From positions 248,001 through 312,000 of the forward strand of contig WLWT01000003.1 in the NCBI GenBank assembly GCA_012103455.1: a stretch of DNA of 64,000 nucleotides, read 5' to 3'. Shown here one piece after another: positions 35,624-43,877 of this stretch. How positions within the stretch are numbered: the first letter of the stretch is position 1; each line of letters opens with the position of its first letter. The notes under the pieces are model-generated. The model did not search any database. It had not been told where the DNA came from and saw nothing but the letters and a program-made list of their open reading frames with translations. A program made the position numbers and the translations under genes. This DNA comes from Gammaproteobacteria bacterium. GTDB taxonomy: Bacteria; Pseudomonadota; Gammaproteobacteria; HK1.

Positions 35624-36696
35624 TGCCACTCATCGCCCATAGCGAACTACCCACCTTCGCGCGCCTGGCCCAAGAGGGCCACGATGTGCTGCGCCCGCAG
35701 CGCGCCGCCGCCCAGGATATCCGTGAATTGCACATCGGTTTGCTCAATATGATGCCGGATGCGGCTTTGCAGGCGACGGAGCGGCAATTCCTGCGCCTGG
35801 TGACCTCATGCAACCGCATCGCTCAGTTCTACGTTCATCCGATCTCGGTGCCGGGTTTGCCGCGCGAAGGGGCCGCCGCTGATTACGTAGCCCGTTATTA
35901 CGAACCGCTGGAAAAGATACAGGCGGAAGGGCTAGATGCTCTTATCATTACCGGCGCCAATCCAGTCCACCCGGATATACGCGACGAGCCCTATTGGGAT
36001 GCCCTCTACGGCATCATGCGCTGGGCCGGTGAACATGTAACCTCTACTGTTTGCTCATGCTTGGCCACCCATGCCCACATCGCCCAGACCCACGGCGTTG
36101 AGCGGGTACCGCTGGCGGTCAAACAATGGGGCGTTTATTCACACAGAGTAGTGACGGCGGACCATCCGCTCACAGCGAATATCAACACCCGTTTCGATGC
36201 CCCGCATTCGAGGTGGAATGACGCACCGCGCGAGGCGCTGGAAGCGGCAGGTATCCGGGTGTTGGCTGAGAGCGAGGAAGCCGGGGTGCATCTTGCCGTC
36301 AGCGGTGACGGCGTGCGCTGGATATACTTCCAAGGTCATCCTGAATATGATCGGCAAAGCTTGCTAAAAGAGTACAAACGGGAAGTCAACCGGTACATCG
36401 ACGGCACCAATACCGAGTTCCCGCCGCCACCGCAACACTACTTTACCGCCGAGACGCGAACGCTGCTGAAACACTACCGGGCGGCAGTGGAGGCGGCTCT
36501 GAAAAGCGCTGCACAGATGCCGGAGTTTGCGGAGGGCGATTTCATCGCCAGCCTGGAGAACACTTGGACCGATACCGGCAAGTCCTTGTTCAACAACTGG
36601 CTCGGCATGGTGTATCAGTTGACTGGCAAGAATCGGCATGAACCGTTCATGTGCACCATCGATCCGGCGGCGCCGCTTGGCTCCGTATCCGCCTAA
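35623..36696 (+). CDS. metA: Homoserine O-succinyl/acetyltransferase
   Basis: This acylates homoserine in the first committed step of methionine synthesis. The 357-residue protein has the class-I amidotransferase-like fold of MetA: LLNMMPDAALQATERQFLRL near residue 40, ALIITGANP, the nucleophile Cys in TSTVCSCLATHA near 144, and the His-Glu pair in FQGHPEYDRQSLLKEY near 230. The acyl donor, succinyl- or acetyl-CoA, cannot be told reliably. It is co-translated with the P-loop gene. Its TAA stop is part of the target duplication of element copy 7. Confidence 0.93.
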   Translation: MPLIAHSELPTFARLAQEGHDVLRPQRAAAQDIRELHIGLLNMMPDAALQATERQFLRLVTSCNRIAQFYVHPISVPGLPREGAAADYVARYYEPLEKIQAEGLDALIITGANPVHPDIRDEPYWDALYGIMRWAGEHVTSTVCSCLATHAHIAQTHGVERVPLAVKQWGVYSHRVVTADHPLTANINTRFDAPHSRWNDAPREALEAAGIRVLAESEEAGVHLAVSGDGVRWIYFQGHPEYDRQSLLKEYKREVNRYIDGTNTEFPPPPQHYFTAETRTLLKHYRAAVEAALKSAAQMPEFAEGDFIASLENTWTDTGKSLFNNWLGMVYQLTGKNRHEPFMCTIDPAAPLGSVSA

Positions 36697-36837
36697 GAGC
36701 ACCTGCTAAAAATAGTCATTGTCTCGTGAGTGCGAGGAAGCACCGCGCGCACAACCGCAGCGTATAAGTCATACCTGAGGGTTCGAGCACGGCGCTGACG
36801 CCGCAATCGCGGAAAAAGTGCATTTTTTAAGGTGCCC
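36697..36837 (-). mobile_element. 141-bp MITE-like element, copy 7
   Basis: Same family, ends GAGCACCTGCTAAAAAT and GGGCACCTTAAAAAAT, with perfect target duplication CTAA at 36693-36696 and 36838-36841. The left copy of CTAA contains the metA stop TAA, and the right copy holds the TAG stop of hslO on the other strand, so the insertion separated two overlapping convergent stop codons without altering either protein. Confidence 0.93.
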
Positions 36838-37731
36838 CTAAGCCGGTGCGCGTTTCAATGGCCTTTTAGACGCGCCACCCACCCCGTATAGGGCTGCTAT
36901 CTGTGGGAGATCAAACGGGTAGTTGGCATTGCAAAAATCACAACTTACCTCAAGCGCGCCACCTTGCTCGCGGGCCGACTCCATCAGTTCGTGCTTGGGC
37001 ATGTTACGCAGCATAGCGCTGACCCGGGTGCGTGAGCACCGGCAGTAAAATCGCATACTCTCGCCAGCGAATAAGCGCACCGCATCGGCGTGAAACAAGC
37101 GGCGCAGCAAAGTCTCCGTACCGAGCCCGAGCAACTCCGCCGGGGTCACGCTATCGGCTAGCGTTACACAGTGCTCCCATGACCTCAGATCCGGCGCCTC
37201 ACCATCGTCAGCCGGCAGCAGTTGCAGCAACATGCCGGCCGCCGAATGCTCATCGGCGGCTAGCCATAAGCGGGTGGGCAATTGCTCACTGGTAGCAAAA
37301 TAGCGCTCGATGACCTGCGCCAATGAGGCGCCCTGCAGATCGACGATGCCCTGGTAGCGCTCTTTACCCGTGCCCGGATCGATGGTGATAGCAAGATGTC
37401 CGGCTCCGACCAGCGCTTGGAAGTCATCACCGGCGATCTCGCGCCGCTGCGCCGCCATGCCGCGTACGGTCTTGGCACCGGTCGCCTGCACCACGACCAT
37501 GGTGACGGGTCCATCACCGCTGCTTTGCAGCGTTAACGACCCGTCTATTTTGATGGTAGCGGCCAGCAGCGAGGCACCCGCCAGCGCTTGACCGAGCAAC
37601 CGGGAGACGGGCGCCGGGTAGGGATTGCGGGCAAGCATTTCTTGCCACACCCCGGAAAGATACACCCGTACGCCCCGTACATTAGAGCCGTCCAACAGAA
37701 AACGGCGGATGAAATCGGTATCTACACCCAT
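36838..37731 (-). CDS. hslO: Redox-regulated chaperonin Hsp33
   Basis: This holdase chaperone is activated by oxidation in the cytosol. It has about 297 residues. The N-terminal core has FLLDGSNVRGVRVYL and LLGQALAGASLLAATIKIDG; the C-terminal zinc switch has CRC near residue 233 and CDFC near 266, the expected Cys-x-Cys ... Cys-x2-Cys pair. I prefer ATG 37731 over the GTG two codons upstream. It is convergent with metA; the two stop codons overlapped before the mobile element came in. Confidence 0.95.
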   Translation of the reverse strand: MGVDTDFIRRFLLDGSNVRGVRVYLSGVWQEMLARNPYPAPVSRLLGQALAGASLLAATIKIDGSLTLQSSGDGPVTMVVVQATGAKTVRGMAAQRREIAGDDFQALVGAGHLAITIDPGTGKERYQGIVDLQGASLAQVIERYFATSEQLPTRLWLAADEHSAAGMLLQLLPADDGEAPDLRSWEHCVTLADSVTPAELLGLGTETLLRRLFHADAVRLFAGESMRFYCRCSRTRVSAMLRNMPKHELMESAREQGGALEVSCDFCNANYPFDLPQIAALYGVGGASKRPLKRAPA

Positions 37732-37774
37732 GGACACCGCCGCGAAACGGCATAGTTTACAAGGCCGCTACTAT

Positions 37775-37838
37775 ATACCAGTCAGGCCCAATACCAGTCA
37801 GGCCCAATACCAGTCAGGCCCAACACCAGTCAGGCAAC
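37775..37838. repeat. 16-bp tandem repeat, four units
   Basis: Three identical units of ATACCAGTCAGGCCCA and a diverged fourth. The last unit supplies the stop codon (TGA, reverse strand, 37832-37830) of the MttB-like gene and the array fills the gap to hslO. Confidence 0.92.
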
Positions 37839-39443
37839 GTCGGACTCAGGCCCGGCGACCGTCTTGTTGACAGTCCATGGGGAGGTGCTGGCCCGCATGG
37901 TCTCGGGCGGCAGCCTTATCGGTAGCTCGGCTCTTAGCCTGGCATCTACAGCAGCGTCGATGTGCGCGGGGAAATGCTCCGCCATTATGCGCCGCAAACG
38001 GGCGCTAGCCTTGAGCATCACATCCGGCTTGTCCTGCTCATACCACTCCTTCGGGCTGGTTCTGTCACCCACTTCGGGATAGAGGTATTCGCTATGCATC
38101 ATCGACAGGGTTTGCGCATCGCCAAGATAGTGGCTAGGACCGTCCACGCACACGTCTTTGATGGTTTGCAGCGACAGCGTCGAATCATTGACTTCTATGC
38201 CCCGCACCGTGCGGTTGATCGCGCCCAGCATGTCGTTGTCCACCACCAAACTCTCCAGCGAACAACCGAGCAAGCTCGCCTGCATGCCGGCCGCTTCATA
38301 GACCAGATTGGCACCCGAATGCGCAGCCAAGGCATCGGTATAAGCTTTCTCGTAACCCGACTGCACATCGGGCAGTTTCGCATCCGCCATGCCGGCGGCG
38401 ATACCGGTCGGCAGATCGTAATAACGGCCCATCTGGGCACAGGCGGCCGCCAACACCGCTTGCTCACCGCTACCACCGCTCATGGCGCCGGTGCGCAAGT
38501 CCGACACGAACGGCCAAGTGCCGAAAATCGCCGGGTGCCCGGGACGCAAGAGATTGACGTAGGTCAGCCCGGCCAACACTTCAGCCACCTCTTGCACCAC
38601 CGATCCGGCCAGTGCGGCCGGGCTAGTGGCACCGGCCTGGCCCGCACTCAAGAGCAAAATAGGAAAACCAGCCGCCACCCCTGCTTCCAACACGCCGCAA
38701 GCATCTTGCGCGAAGCGCAGCGGCGGCACCACGAAACAGCAGGAAATGCTGACGAAAGGCCGCGCGCGCCAAGCCTGCTCGCCGCCCGCCAGAGCGTGTA
38801 CCAACGGCAAACAAGCTCTCAACGTATCGTCCGTCACAAAACTGGTGCCCACGTGTTTGCCGGTACCTGCCAGACAGGCATACAGGGTGTTGACATCCAA
38901 TTCGAGATCCGTGGGCATATCCCTGGCCACCATCGGACGCTGGAAGAAGTGGATATTATCGAGCACGTCCACCAACCGGGCGGCATCGTATATGTCGGCG
39001 AGGGTGGATTCCCGATACTCCTTATCGCCAGCTTCAGCCACGTGTACGGCGGCGCCCGCGGTGCCGAAATAAAGGCGCGTCCCGGCCAACTGCAAGTCGT
39101 GCTCCGCCACCCTGCCATGCAATACAGTATTGCGGTTGGCGCGGCGCAGAGCCTCCTGCACCAACTTGCGAGGAAACAGCAAGCGCCCCTCTTTGCTGAT
39201 GCCGCCACCGGCGCTTTGGACCAGCGCCGCACATGAGGGGATGGAATTAGCCAAACCGACCGTTTCAAGTACGGTCAGCGCCGTTTCGTGCACACGCTCT
39301 ACATTCGCGTTCGTCAGCGGCTGATAGCGCCCGCCCAACTGGCCGGGCTGAACCGGTCGCTGCGAACGGGCCACCGGCGCCTGCCGCTTGCGTTGTTTCG
39401 CACTGCGCCCGCCAGCGCGGCGCGCCGCTTTCGCATCAGCCAT
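37830..39443 (-). CDS. Trimethylamine methyltransferase (MttB) family protein, non-pyrrolysine
   Basis: This 537-residue protein has the MttB-superfamily TIM-barrel pattern: AALVQSAGGGISKEGRLLF, LYFGTAGAAVHV, LSAGQAGATSPAALAGSVVQ, EVLAGLTYVNLLRPG, FVSDLRTGAMSGGSGEQ and a C-terminal LYPEVGDRTSPKEW. There is no in-frame amber codon, so it belongs to the large non-Pyl branch that includes glycine betaine and carnitine demethylases. Those move a methyl group to a corrinoid protein, but no corrinoid protein or reactivator gene adjoins. The first 40 residues are basic and repetitive (RRAGGRSAKQRKRQ), unusual for the family. The substrate is unknown. Confidence 0.88.
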   Translation of the reverse strand: MADAKAARRAGGRSAKQRKRQAPVARSQRPVQPGQLGGRYQPLTNANVERVHETALTVLETVGLANSIPSCAALVQSAGGGISKEGRLLFPRKLVQEALRRANRNTVLHGRVAEHDLQLAGTRLYFGTAGAAVHVAEAGDKEYRESTLADIYDAARLVDVLDNIHFFQRPMVARDMPTDLELDVNTLYACLAGTGKHVGTSFVTDDTLRACLPLVHALAGGEQAWRARPFVSISCCFVVPPLRFAQDACGVLEAGVAAGFPILLLSAGQAGATSPAALAGSVVQEVAEVLAGLTYVNLLRPGHPAIFGTWPFVSDLRTGAMSGGSGEQAVLAAACAQMGRYYDLPTGIAAGMADAKLPDVQSGYEKAYTDALAAHSGANLVYEAAGMQASLLGCSLESLVVDNDMLGAINRTVRGIEVNDSTLSLQTIKDVCVDGPSHYLGDAQTLSMMHSEYLYPEVGDRTSPKEWYEQDKPDVMLKASARLRRIMAEHFPAHIDAAVDARLRAELPIRLPPETMRASTSPWTVNKTVAGPESDVA

Positions 39444-39509
39444 CGAATCGGTCTCGAGGAGAAAAATTACCGGCGACTATGGCGCAAGCCGCCCACCACT
39501 CAGAATCCG

Positions 39510-39620
39510 CGATTTCTCGATAACCGACAAAAACTGTCGATAGGGCGACGCAAAGCCCCGGAGCCACGCTGCGGCGAAGATTTTCACGAAATAGTCAACT
39601 GCCATCGCCGAGATGTCCGA
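39510..39620 (+). promoter_or_regulatory. Possible GEMM-like (c-di-GMP-I) riboswitch
   Basis: In the 365-base leader of the first multihaem cytochrome gene, a perfect 5-bp hairpin CGACA/TGTCG (39525-39539) is followed by GGGCGACGCAAAGCCCCGG. GACGCAAAGCC is the most conserved stretch of GEMM riboswitches, and a GCCGAGATG near 39605 could be the closing strand. GEMM elements are known in front of c-type cytochrome genes in Geobacter. Against it, the usual GAAA loop and the receptor side are not clearly present. I see no other feature in 39444-39808 and no strong promoter. Confidence 0.35.
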
Positions 39621-39808
39621 AGAGGGTTGTCGCCGACCCGATCAAGGCATACCCTACCGCCAACCGTGCGAATCGTAGGTATAATAGGACGGTACGCCTT
39701 GGCGCCGTCAACCACTCTTGCCGAGATGGCGAAAGCAAGGCGTTACCCACCTGCCCCAACGCAAACAGATTGCTAAAACAAATGCCGAAAGTAGATAACG
39801 GGACCGCT

Positions 39809-40897
39809 ATGCTCACCACTCATTTGCACAACACCGCCCAAGCTATCCGATCGACATCGGCCATCCTATCGACATCGGCTGAGTCGACATTGACCTGCGG
39901 GTTGAAAATCCTGGCTGCGGTGCTAGCAGTGACCGGCACAGCGCCAGCATTGGCCCAAACCGCTCTGCCCATAGACAGCGAAGACAAGCATTTGGGGGTA
40001 GCTACCTGTGCTGGCAGTACCTGCCATGGCACGCCAAAACCTTTCGAGGATTCGCCGGTACTACAAAACGAATTCATCACTTGGCACCGCGAAGACCAAC
40101 ATGCCCAAGCTTACAAAGTCCTCCTGAATGAACAATCGCGGCGTATCGCCAGGAGCCTGGGGTTGGACAATGCACACACGGCCAAAGAGTGCCTGGTCTG
40201 CCACACCGATTACGTGGCGGAAGAAGCCCGGGGTAGGCGTTACCAATTGTCCGATGGTGTCGGTTGCGAGGCCTGCCATGGCGGCGCCGAGCGGTGGCTG
40301 GGACTGCACGTAACCGGCGCCGGCACTCACGAGGAGAATGTCCAAGCCGGCCTCTATCCCACGGAAGATCCATCGGCGCGCGCCACCTTGTGTTTGTCGT
40401 GCCATCTGGGCAATGTCGGGCAGCGCCGGATCGATCACCGCATCATGGGCGCCGGGCATCCACGGCTGTCGTTTGAACTCGATACTTTCACCATCATTGA
40501 GCCCTGGCATTTCAAGATCGACGACGACTACGGCAAACGCAAACCGGTCTTCAGCCATGCCGAGATCTGGGCGCTGGGCCAACTCAGTGCCGCGGCTACT
40601 TTCTTGGACTCATTGGTTAACTCGAAGCATAAGGGGATTTTCCCGGAACTGGTCTACTTCGACTGCCAGTCCTGCCATCATCCGATGGCCTACGGTGATC
40701 TATTCAAGCATCCCAAGCGGGGCTGGACACCGCGCCGTACCACCGGGCTAGGCCCAGGTGTGGTCAGGCTCAACGACGCGACCTTGCTCATGGTAGCTTC
40801 GATCGCCCGTGGCGTCTCCAGACAATCGGGTACCGATGTACGCGGCGCCCTAAAAGCCCTGCATCTAGCCACCGGGCAAGGATGGGGTCAAACCTGA
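39809..40897 (+). CDS. Multihaem cytochrome c family protein
   Basis: This periplasmic electron carrier has a signal peptide: hydrophobic GLKILAAVLAVTG followed by APALAQ. Five haem sites are visible: an unusual Cys-x4-Cys-His (CAGSTCH) first, then CLVCH, CEACH, CLSCH and CQSCH. The layout resembles cytochrome c554-type proteins. ATG 39809 is chosen; 39782 is an alternative. The frame stops at a TGA (40895-40897), but it stays open beyond it and the following 127 codons continue in the same frame to 41281 as a natural-looking C-terminal domain. The gene therefore appears to be cut by a nonsense codon after all haem sites. It leads the electron-transfer cluster. Confidence 0.85.
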   Translation: MLTTHLHNTAQAIRSTSAILSTSAESTLTCGLKILAAVLAVTGTAPALAQTALPIDSEDKHLGVATCAGSTCHGTPKPFEDSPVLQNEFITWHREDQHAQAYKVLLNEQSRRIARSLGLDNAHTAKECLVCHTDYVAEEARGRRYQLSDGVGCEACHGGAERWLGLHVTGAGTHEENVQAGLYPTEDPSARATLCLSCHLGNVGQRRIDHRIMGAGHPRLSFELDTFTIIEPWHFKIDDDYGKRKPVFSHAEIWALGQLSAAATFLDSLVNSKHKGIFPELVYFDCQSCHHPMAYGDLFKHPKRGWTPRRTTGLGPGVVRLNDATLLMVASIARGVSRQSGTDVRGALKALHLATGQGWGQT

Positions 40898-41281
40898 TCC
40901 GCGGCGGGCAAGCTGAAGAGCTTGGTGGATGAAGTGCGCCGGCGCCTCGCCGGCAACATCGATCAAAAAGCGATGCAAGCGATGTTGGTGGGCGTTCTCA
41001 ACGATGGCCGCCGCGGTGAATACCGTGATTACGCAGCCGCCGAACAAGGCTATTTAGCACTGGATTCCCTACTCGCCTCACTCGAGCAAGCCAAGGCGCT
41101 CTCTGCCTCGCAAGGCGCCAGTGCGGCTGAAGCGATGGACGCGCTGTACACTACGCTGCGCACACCGGAGCGAGGTTACCGGCCGGGCAAAGACGGCTAC
41201 CGGCCGGGCGAGGACGACAAGGATGTTTACATCGCCGCCAAATACCAGGCAGCGATGAAACGGCTGGCCGAAATCTTTTGA
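40898..41281 (+). pseudogene. C-terminal domain of the multihaem cytochrome, after an in-frame TGA
   Basis: It is in the same frame as the gene before it, beginning SAAGKLKSLVDEVRRRLAG and ending at the TGA at 41279-41281. It contains YRDYAAAEQGYLALDSLL, typical of a helical tail that follows the haem domain in such cytochromes. It has no signal peptide or ribosome binding site of its own; a TTG at 40922 is a poor start. A 21-bp duplication at about 41172-41212 doubles GYRPGKD in frame. Confidence 0.75.
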
Positions 41282-41354
41282 TTGCCGATATTCTTTTTGA
41301 TTAAGGTGCAATAACCTACATAGGTAAAAGACAGAGGACTCGGCGAGGCGAAAT

Positions 41355-43778
41355 ATGACGGACGAGCATTTCAAAATAGCTATCGTCGGGTCCGGCCCGG
41401 GTGGCATGAGCGCCGCTGCACATGCGGCCGAACTGGGCGTCTCCCACGTGTTGCTGGAATCCAGTGCCCACCTGTCGTACACCATATTCCGCTATCAGAA
41501 AGGCAAACATGTCATGGACGAGCCGGCAGTGTTGCCCCTGCGCAGCCCGCTGCAATTCACCGCCGGCACCCGCGAGGCGATCCTGGGCAAGTGGGACGAA
41601 GGCATTGAGCAGAAAGGCACCCGCGTTTTGTTTCAAAACGAAGTGACCTCCATCGAGGGTGAGAAAGGCAACTTCATCCTCAAAACCTCGGCCAACAGGA
41701 CCCTCACCGCTGAATATGTCATCTTGGGCATAGGCGTGCAGGGCAACCTGCGCAAACTGGGCGTACCGGGGCAGGAAGCGCCCTTCGTCCAATATCAACT
41801 GGATGATCCCGACGAATATGAAGACGAGACCATCGTCGTAGTGGGCGCCGGCGATGCCGCCATCGAGAACGCGGTGGGTCTCGCCAAACAGAATTCGGTC
41901 ATCATCGTCAACCGCAAAGATGAATTCGCCCGCGCCAAGCAGGGTAACTTGGATCTCATCCTGAAGTGCATTGACGACGAGGTGCTGGAGTGCATGTACT
42001 CCACCACACCGGAGCGGATCGAGCCAAAAGATCCGCTGAAAAACGGCGGTAAACCGGGTCTTTTCATTCTCAATACGCCCGACGGCGAAGCGGAGGTGCC
42101 GTGCGATCGCATCATCGCCCGTCTAGGCGGTAGCCCACCGCGGCGGTTCGTGGAAGCCACTGGCGTGGAATTCCCGAGCGCAGAACCATCGGCAGTACCG
42201 GCGGTCAGCCCGCAATACGAATCCAACGTACCCGGGCTCTACATCATCGGCGCGCTGGCCGGCTACCCCCTCATCAAGCAATGCATGAATCAAGGCTATG
42301 AGGTCGTTGAATTCATTGAGGGGCGCAATGTAGAACCGGCGGATGAGCCCTTGCTGTGGAAGAAATTCAACAAACTGCCGGGCGTGAGCAGTGTCACCGA
42401 TGCGCTCGGCCGGGTCATCGCCAACGTACCGGTGCTATCGGGCCTAACGCCGCTTCAGTTACGTGAATTCATGCTCGACTCCGAGGTACTGACGCCGGCG
42501 GCGGGCGATTACGTTTTTAAATACAACGACTACACCACCTCCTTCTTCTCCATCCTCGAGGGTGAAGTCCAGATTCAGATAAATCCCGATGATCCCTCCC
42601 AGCTTATCCCACTGCGCCAGGGTCAATTCTTCGGCGAAATGAGCTTGATCTCGGGGCGCCGGCGCAGTGCCACCGTCATCGCCGGCGCCGGTTGTGTGCT
42701 CATCGAAACACCGCGGCGCTCCATGAACAAACTCATCGCCTCGGTGGAATCGGCCAAGCGCACCATTGATGAGACTTTCTTGATGCGCGCCATTCAGGCG
42801 CAGGTCGCGCCGGACACGCCTATAGAGGAGCTTTCGGATCTGGTACATACCGCCACCATAGAGACTTTCAACGCCAACGACATCCTCTTCAAAGAGGGCG
42901 AACCGGGCGACAGCTTGCACCTCATCCGGGTCGGCTCGGTCACCGCGTCACGCAATATAGGCGACCGCGAAGTCGTCATGGCTTATATCCCGGCAGGACA
43001 CTACGTGGGTGAAATGGCGCTGCTCAGCGACGCCCCGCGCTCAGCCACTATTCGCGCCGCGGTGCGCACTGAAACCGTGCGGCTAGAAGGCGCCTCCTTC
43101 AAAGCCTTGATGAACCGCTCGGCACGATTGCGCCGCCAGGTGGAGGGCAAGATCCAAGAGCACATATCGCGGGACATCGAAATGTCCTCGCAACCGGACA
43201 CGGGCGACGTCATCAGCTTTTTGGTGCAACAAGGGCTAGGCGAGGCCACCGACGTACTGCTCATCGACGAATCTCTGTGCATACGGTGCGATCAGTGCGA
43301 AAAAGCGTGCGCGGAGACCCATCAAGGCACCTCCCGGCTGGATCGGGAGGCGGGACCGACTTTCGCATCGGTGCACGTACCGACCTCGTGCCGGCACTGC
43401 GAACACCCTCACTGCATGAAAGACTGTCCCGCCGACTCCATTCACCGGGCCTCCAACGGCGAGGTCTACATAGACGAAAAATGCATAGGCTGCGGCAACT
43501 GCCAGCGCAATTGCCCCTACGGCGTGATCCAGATGGCGCAGACGCAGGAACACGAGTTCAATCTGTTCTCCTGGCTGCTGTTCGGCAAAGGCGCCGCCCC
43601 AGGGCAGAAAAAAGCGGACAAGTCGGCAGGCGGCGACGCATCGAAGAAGGCGGTGAAATGCGACATGTGCAAGGATCTGAAAGGCGGTCCCGCCTGCGTG
43701 CGTGCCTGTCCTACCGGCGCCACCCTACGGGTGCTTCCGGAAGATTTCCTGAAACTCTCCTCCGCGGGGAGCGCATAA
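41355..43778 (+). CDS. Flavoprotein/cyclic-nucleotide-binding/ferredoxin fusion
   Basis: This 807-residue cytosolic protein joins three modules. Residues 1-330 form an NAD(P)/FAD oxidoreductase of the thioredoxin-reductase fold, with FAD motif IVGSGPGG (10-17) and NAD motif VVGAGDAAIENA (162-173), but no redox Cys-x2-Cys. Residues 365-480 and 490-605 are two cyclic-nucleotide-binding domains with phosphate loops FGEMSLISGRRRSATV (426-441) and VGEMALLSDAPRSATI (551-566). Residues 640-790 hold four 4Fe-4S motifs (cysteines 642-652, 679-691, 710-720, 769-785), like DmsB/NrfC electron-transfer subunits. There is no signal peptide. It could draw electrons from NAD(P)H and pass them through Fe-S clusters to the next membrane protein, gated by cAMP or c-di-nucleotides; this is inference. 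Confidence 0.9.
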   Translation: MTDEHFKIAIVGSGPGGMSAAAHAAELGVSHVLLESSAHLSYTIFRYQKGKHVMDEPAVLPLRSPLQFTAGTREAILGKWDEGIEQKGTRVLFQNEVTSIEGEKGNFILKTSANRTLTAEYVILGIGVQGNLRKLGVPGQEAPFVQYQLDDPDEYEDETIVVVGAGDAAIENAVGLAKQNSVIIVNRKDEFARAKQGNLDLILKCIDDEVLECMYSTTPERIEPKDPLKNGGKPGLFILNTPDGEAEVPCDRIIARLGGSPPRRFVEATGVEFPSAEPSAVPAVSPQYESNVPGLYIIGALAGYPLIKQCMNQGYEVVEFIEGRNVEPADEPLLWKKFNKLPGVSSVTDALGRVIANVPVLSGLTPLQLREFMLDSEVLTPAAGDYVFKYNDYTTSFFSILEGEVQIQINPDDPSQLIPLRQGQFFGEMSLISGRRRSATVIAGAGCVLIETPRRSMNKLIASVESAKRTIDETFLMRAIQAQVAPDTPIEELSDLVHTATIETFNANDILFKEGEPGDSLHLIRVGSVTASRNIGDREVVMAYIPAGHYVGEMALLSDAPRSATIRAAVRTETVRLEGASFKALMNRSARLRRQVEGKIQEHISRDIEMSSQPDTGDVISFLVQQGLGEATDVLLIDESLCIRCDQCEKACAETHQGTSRLDREAGPTFASVHVPTSCRHCEHPHCMKDCPADSIHRASNGEVYIDEKCIGCGNCQRNCPYGVIQMAQTQEHEFNLFSWLLFGKGAAPGQKKADKSAGGDASKKAVKCDMCKDLKGGPACVRACPTGATLRVLPEDFLKLSSAGSA

Positions 43779-43877
43779 CCACCTGCCCGCCGTCACGATG
43801 TATCCCCGCCACGATATGTCTACAGGCCCAATATCCAAGCTAGGTCCAGGCAGCTTCAAACGAGACAGACGCCCACA

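Noticed and set aside
37830..39443. Pyrrolysine use in the MttB-like protein
   Set aside because: There is no in-frame amber codon; the protein belongs to the non-Pyl branch.
40895..40897. TGA in the cytochrome as a selenocysteine codon
   Set aside because: No selenoprotein family is known with this tail, the position is not catalytic, and no clear hairpin follows; a nonsense change is simpler.
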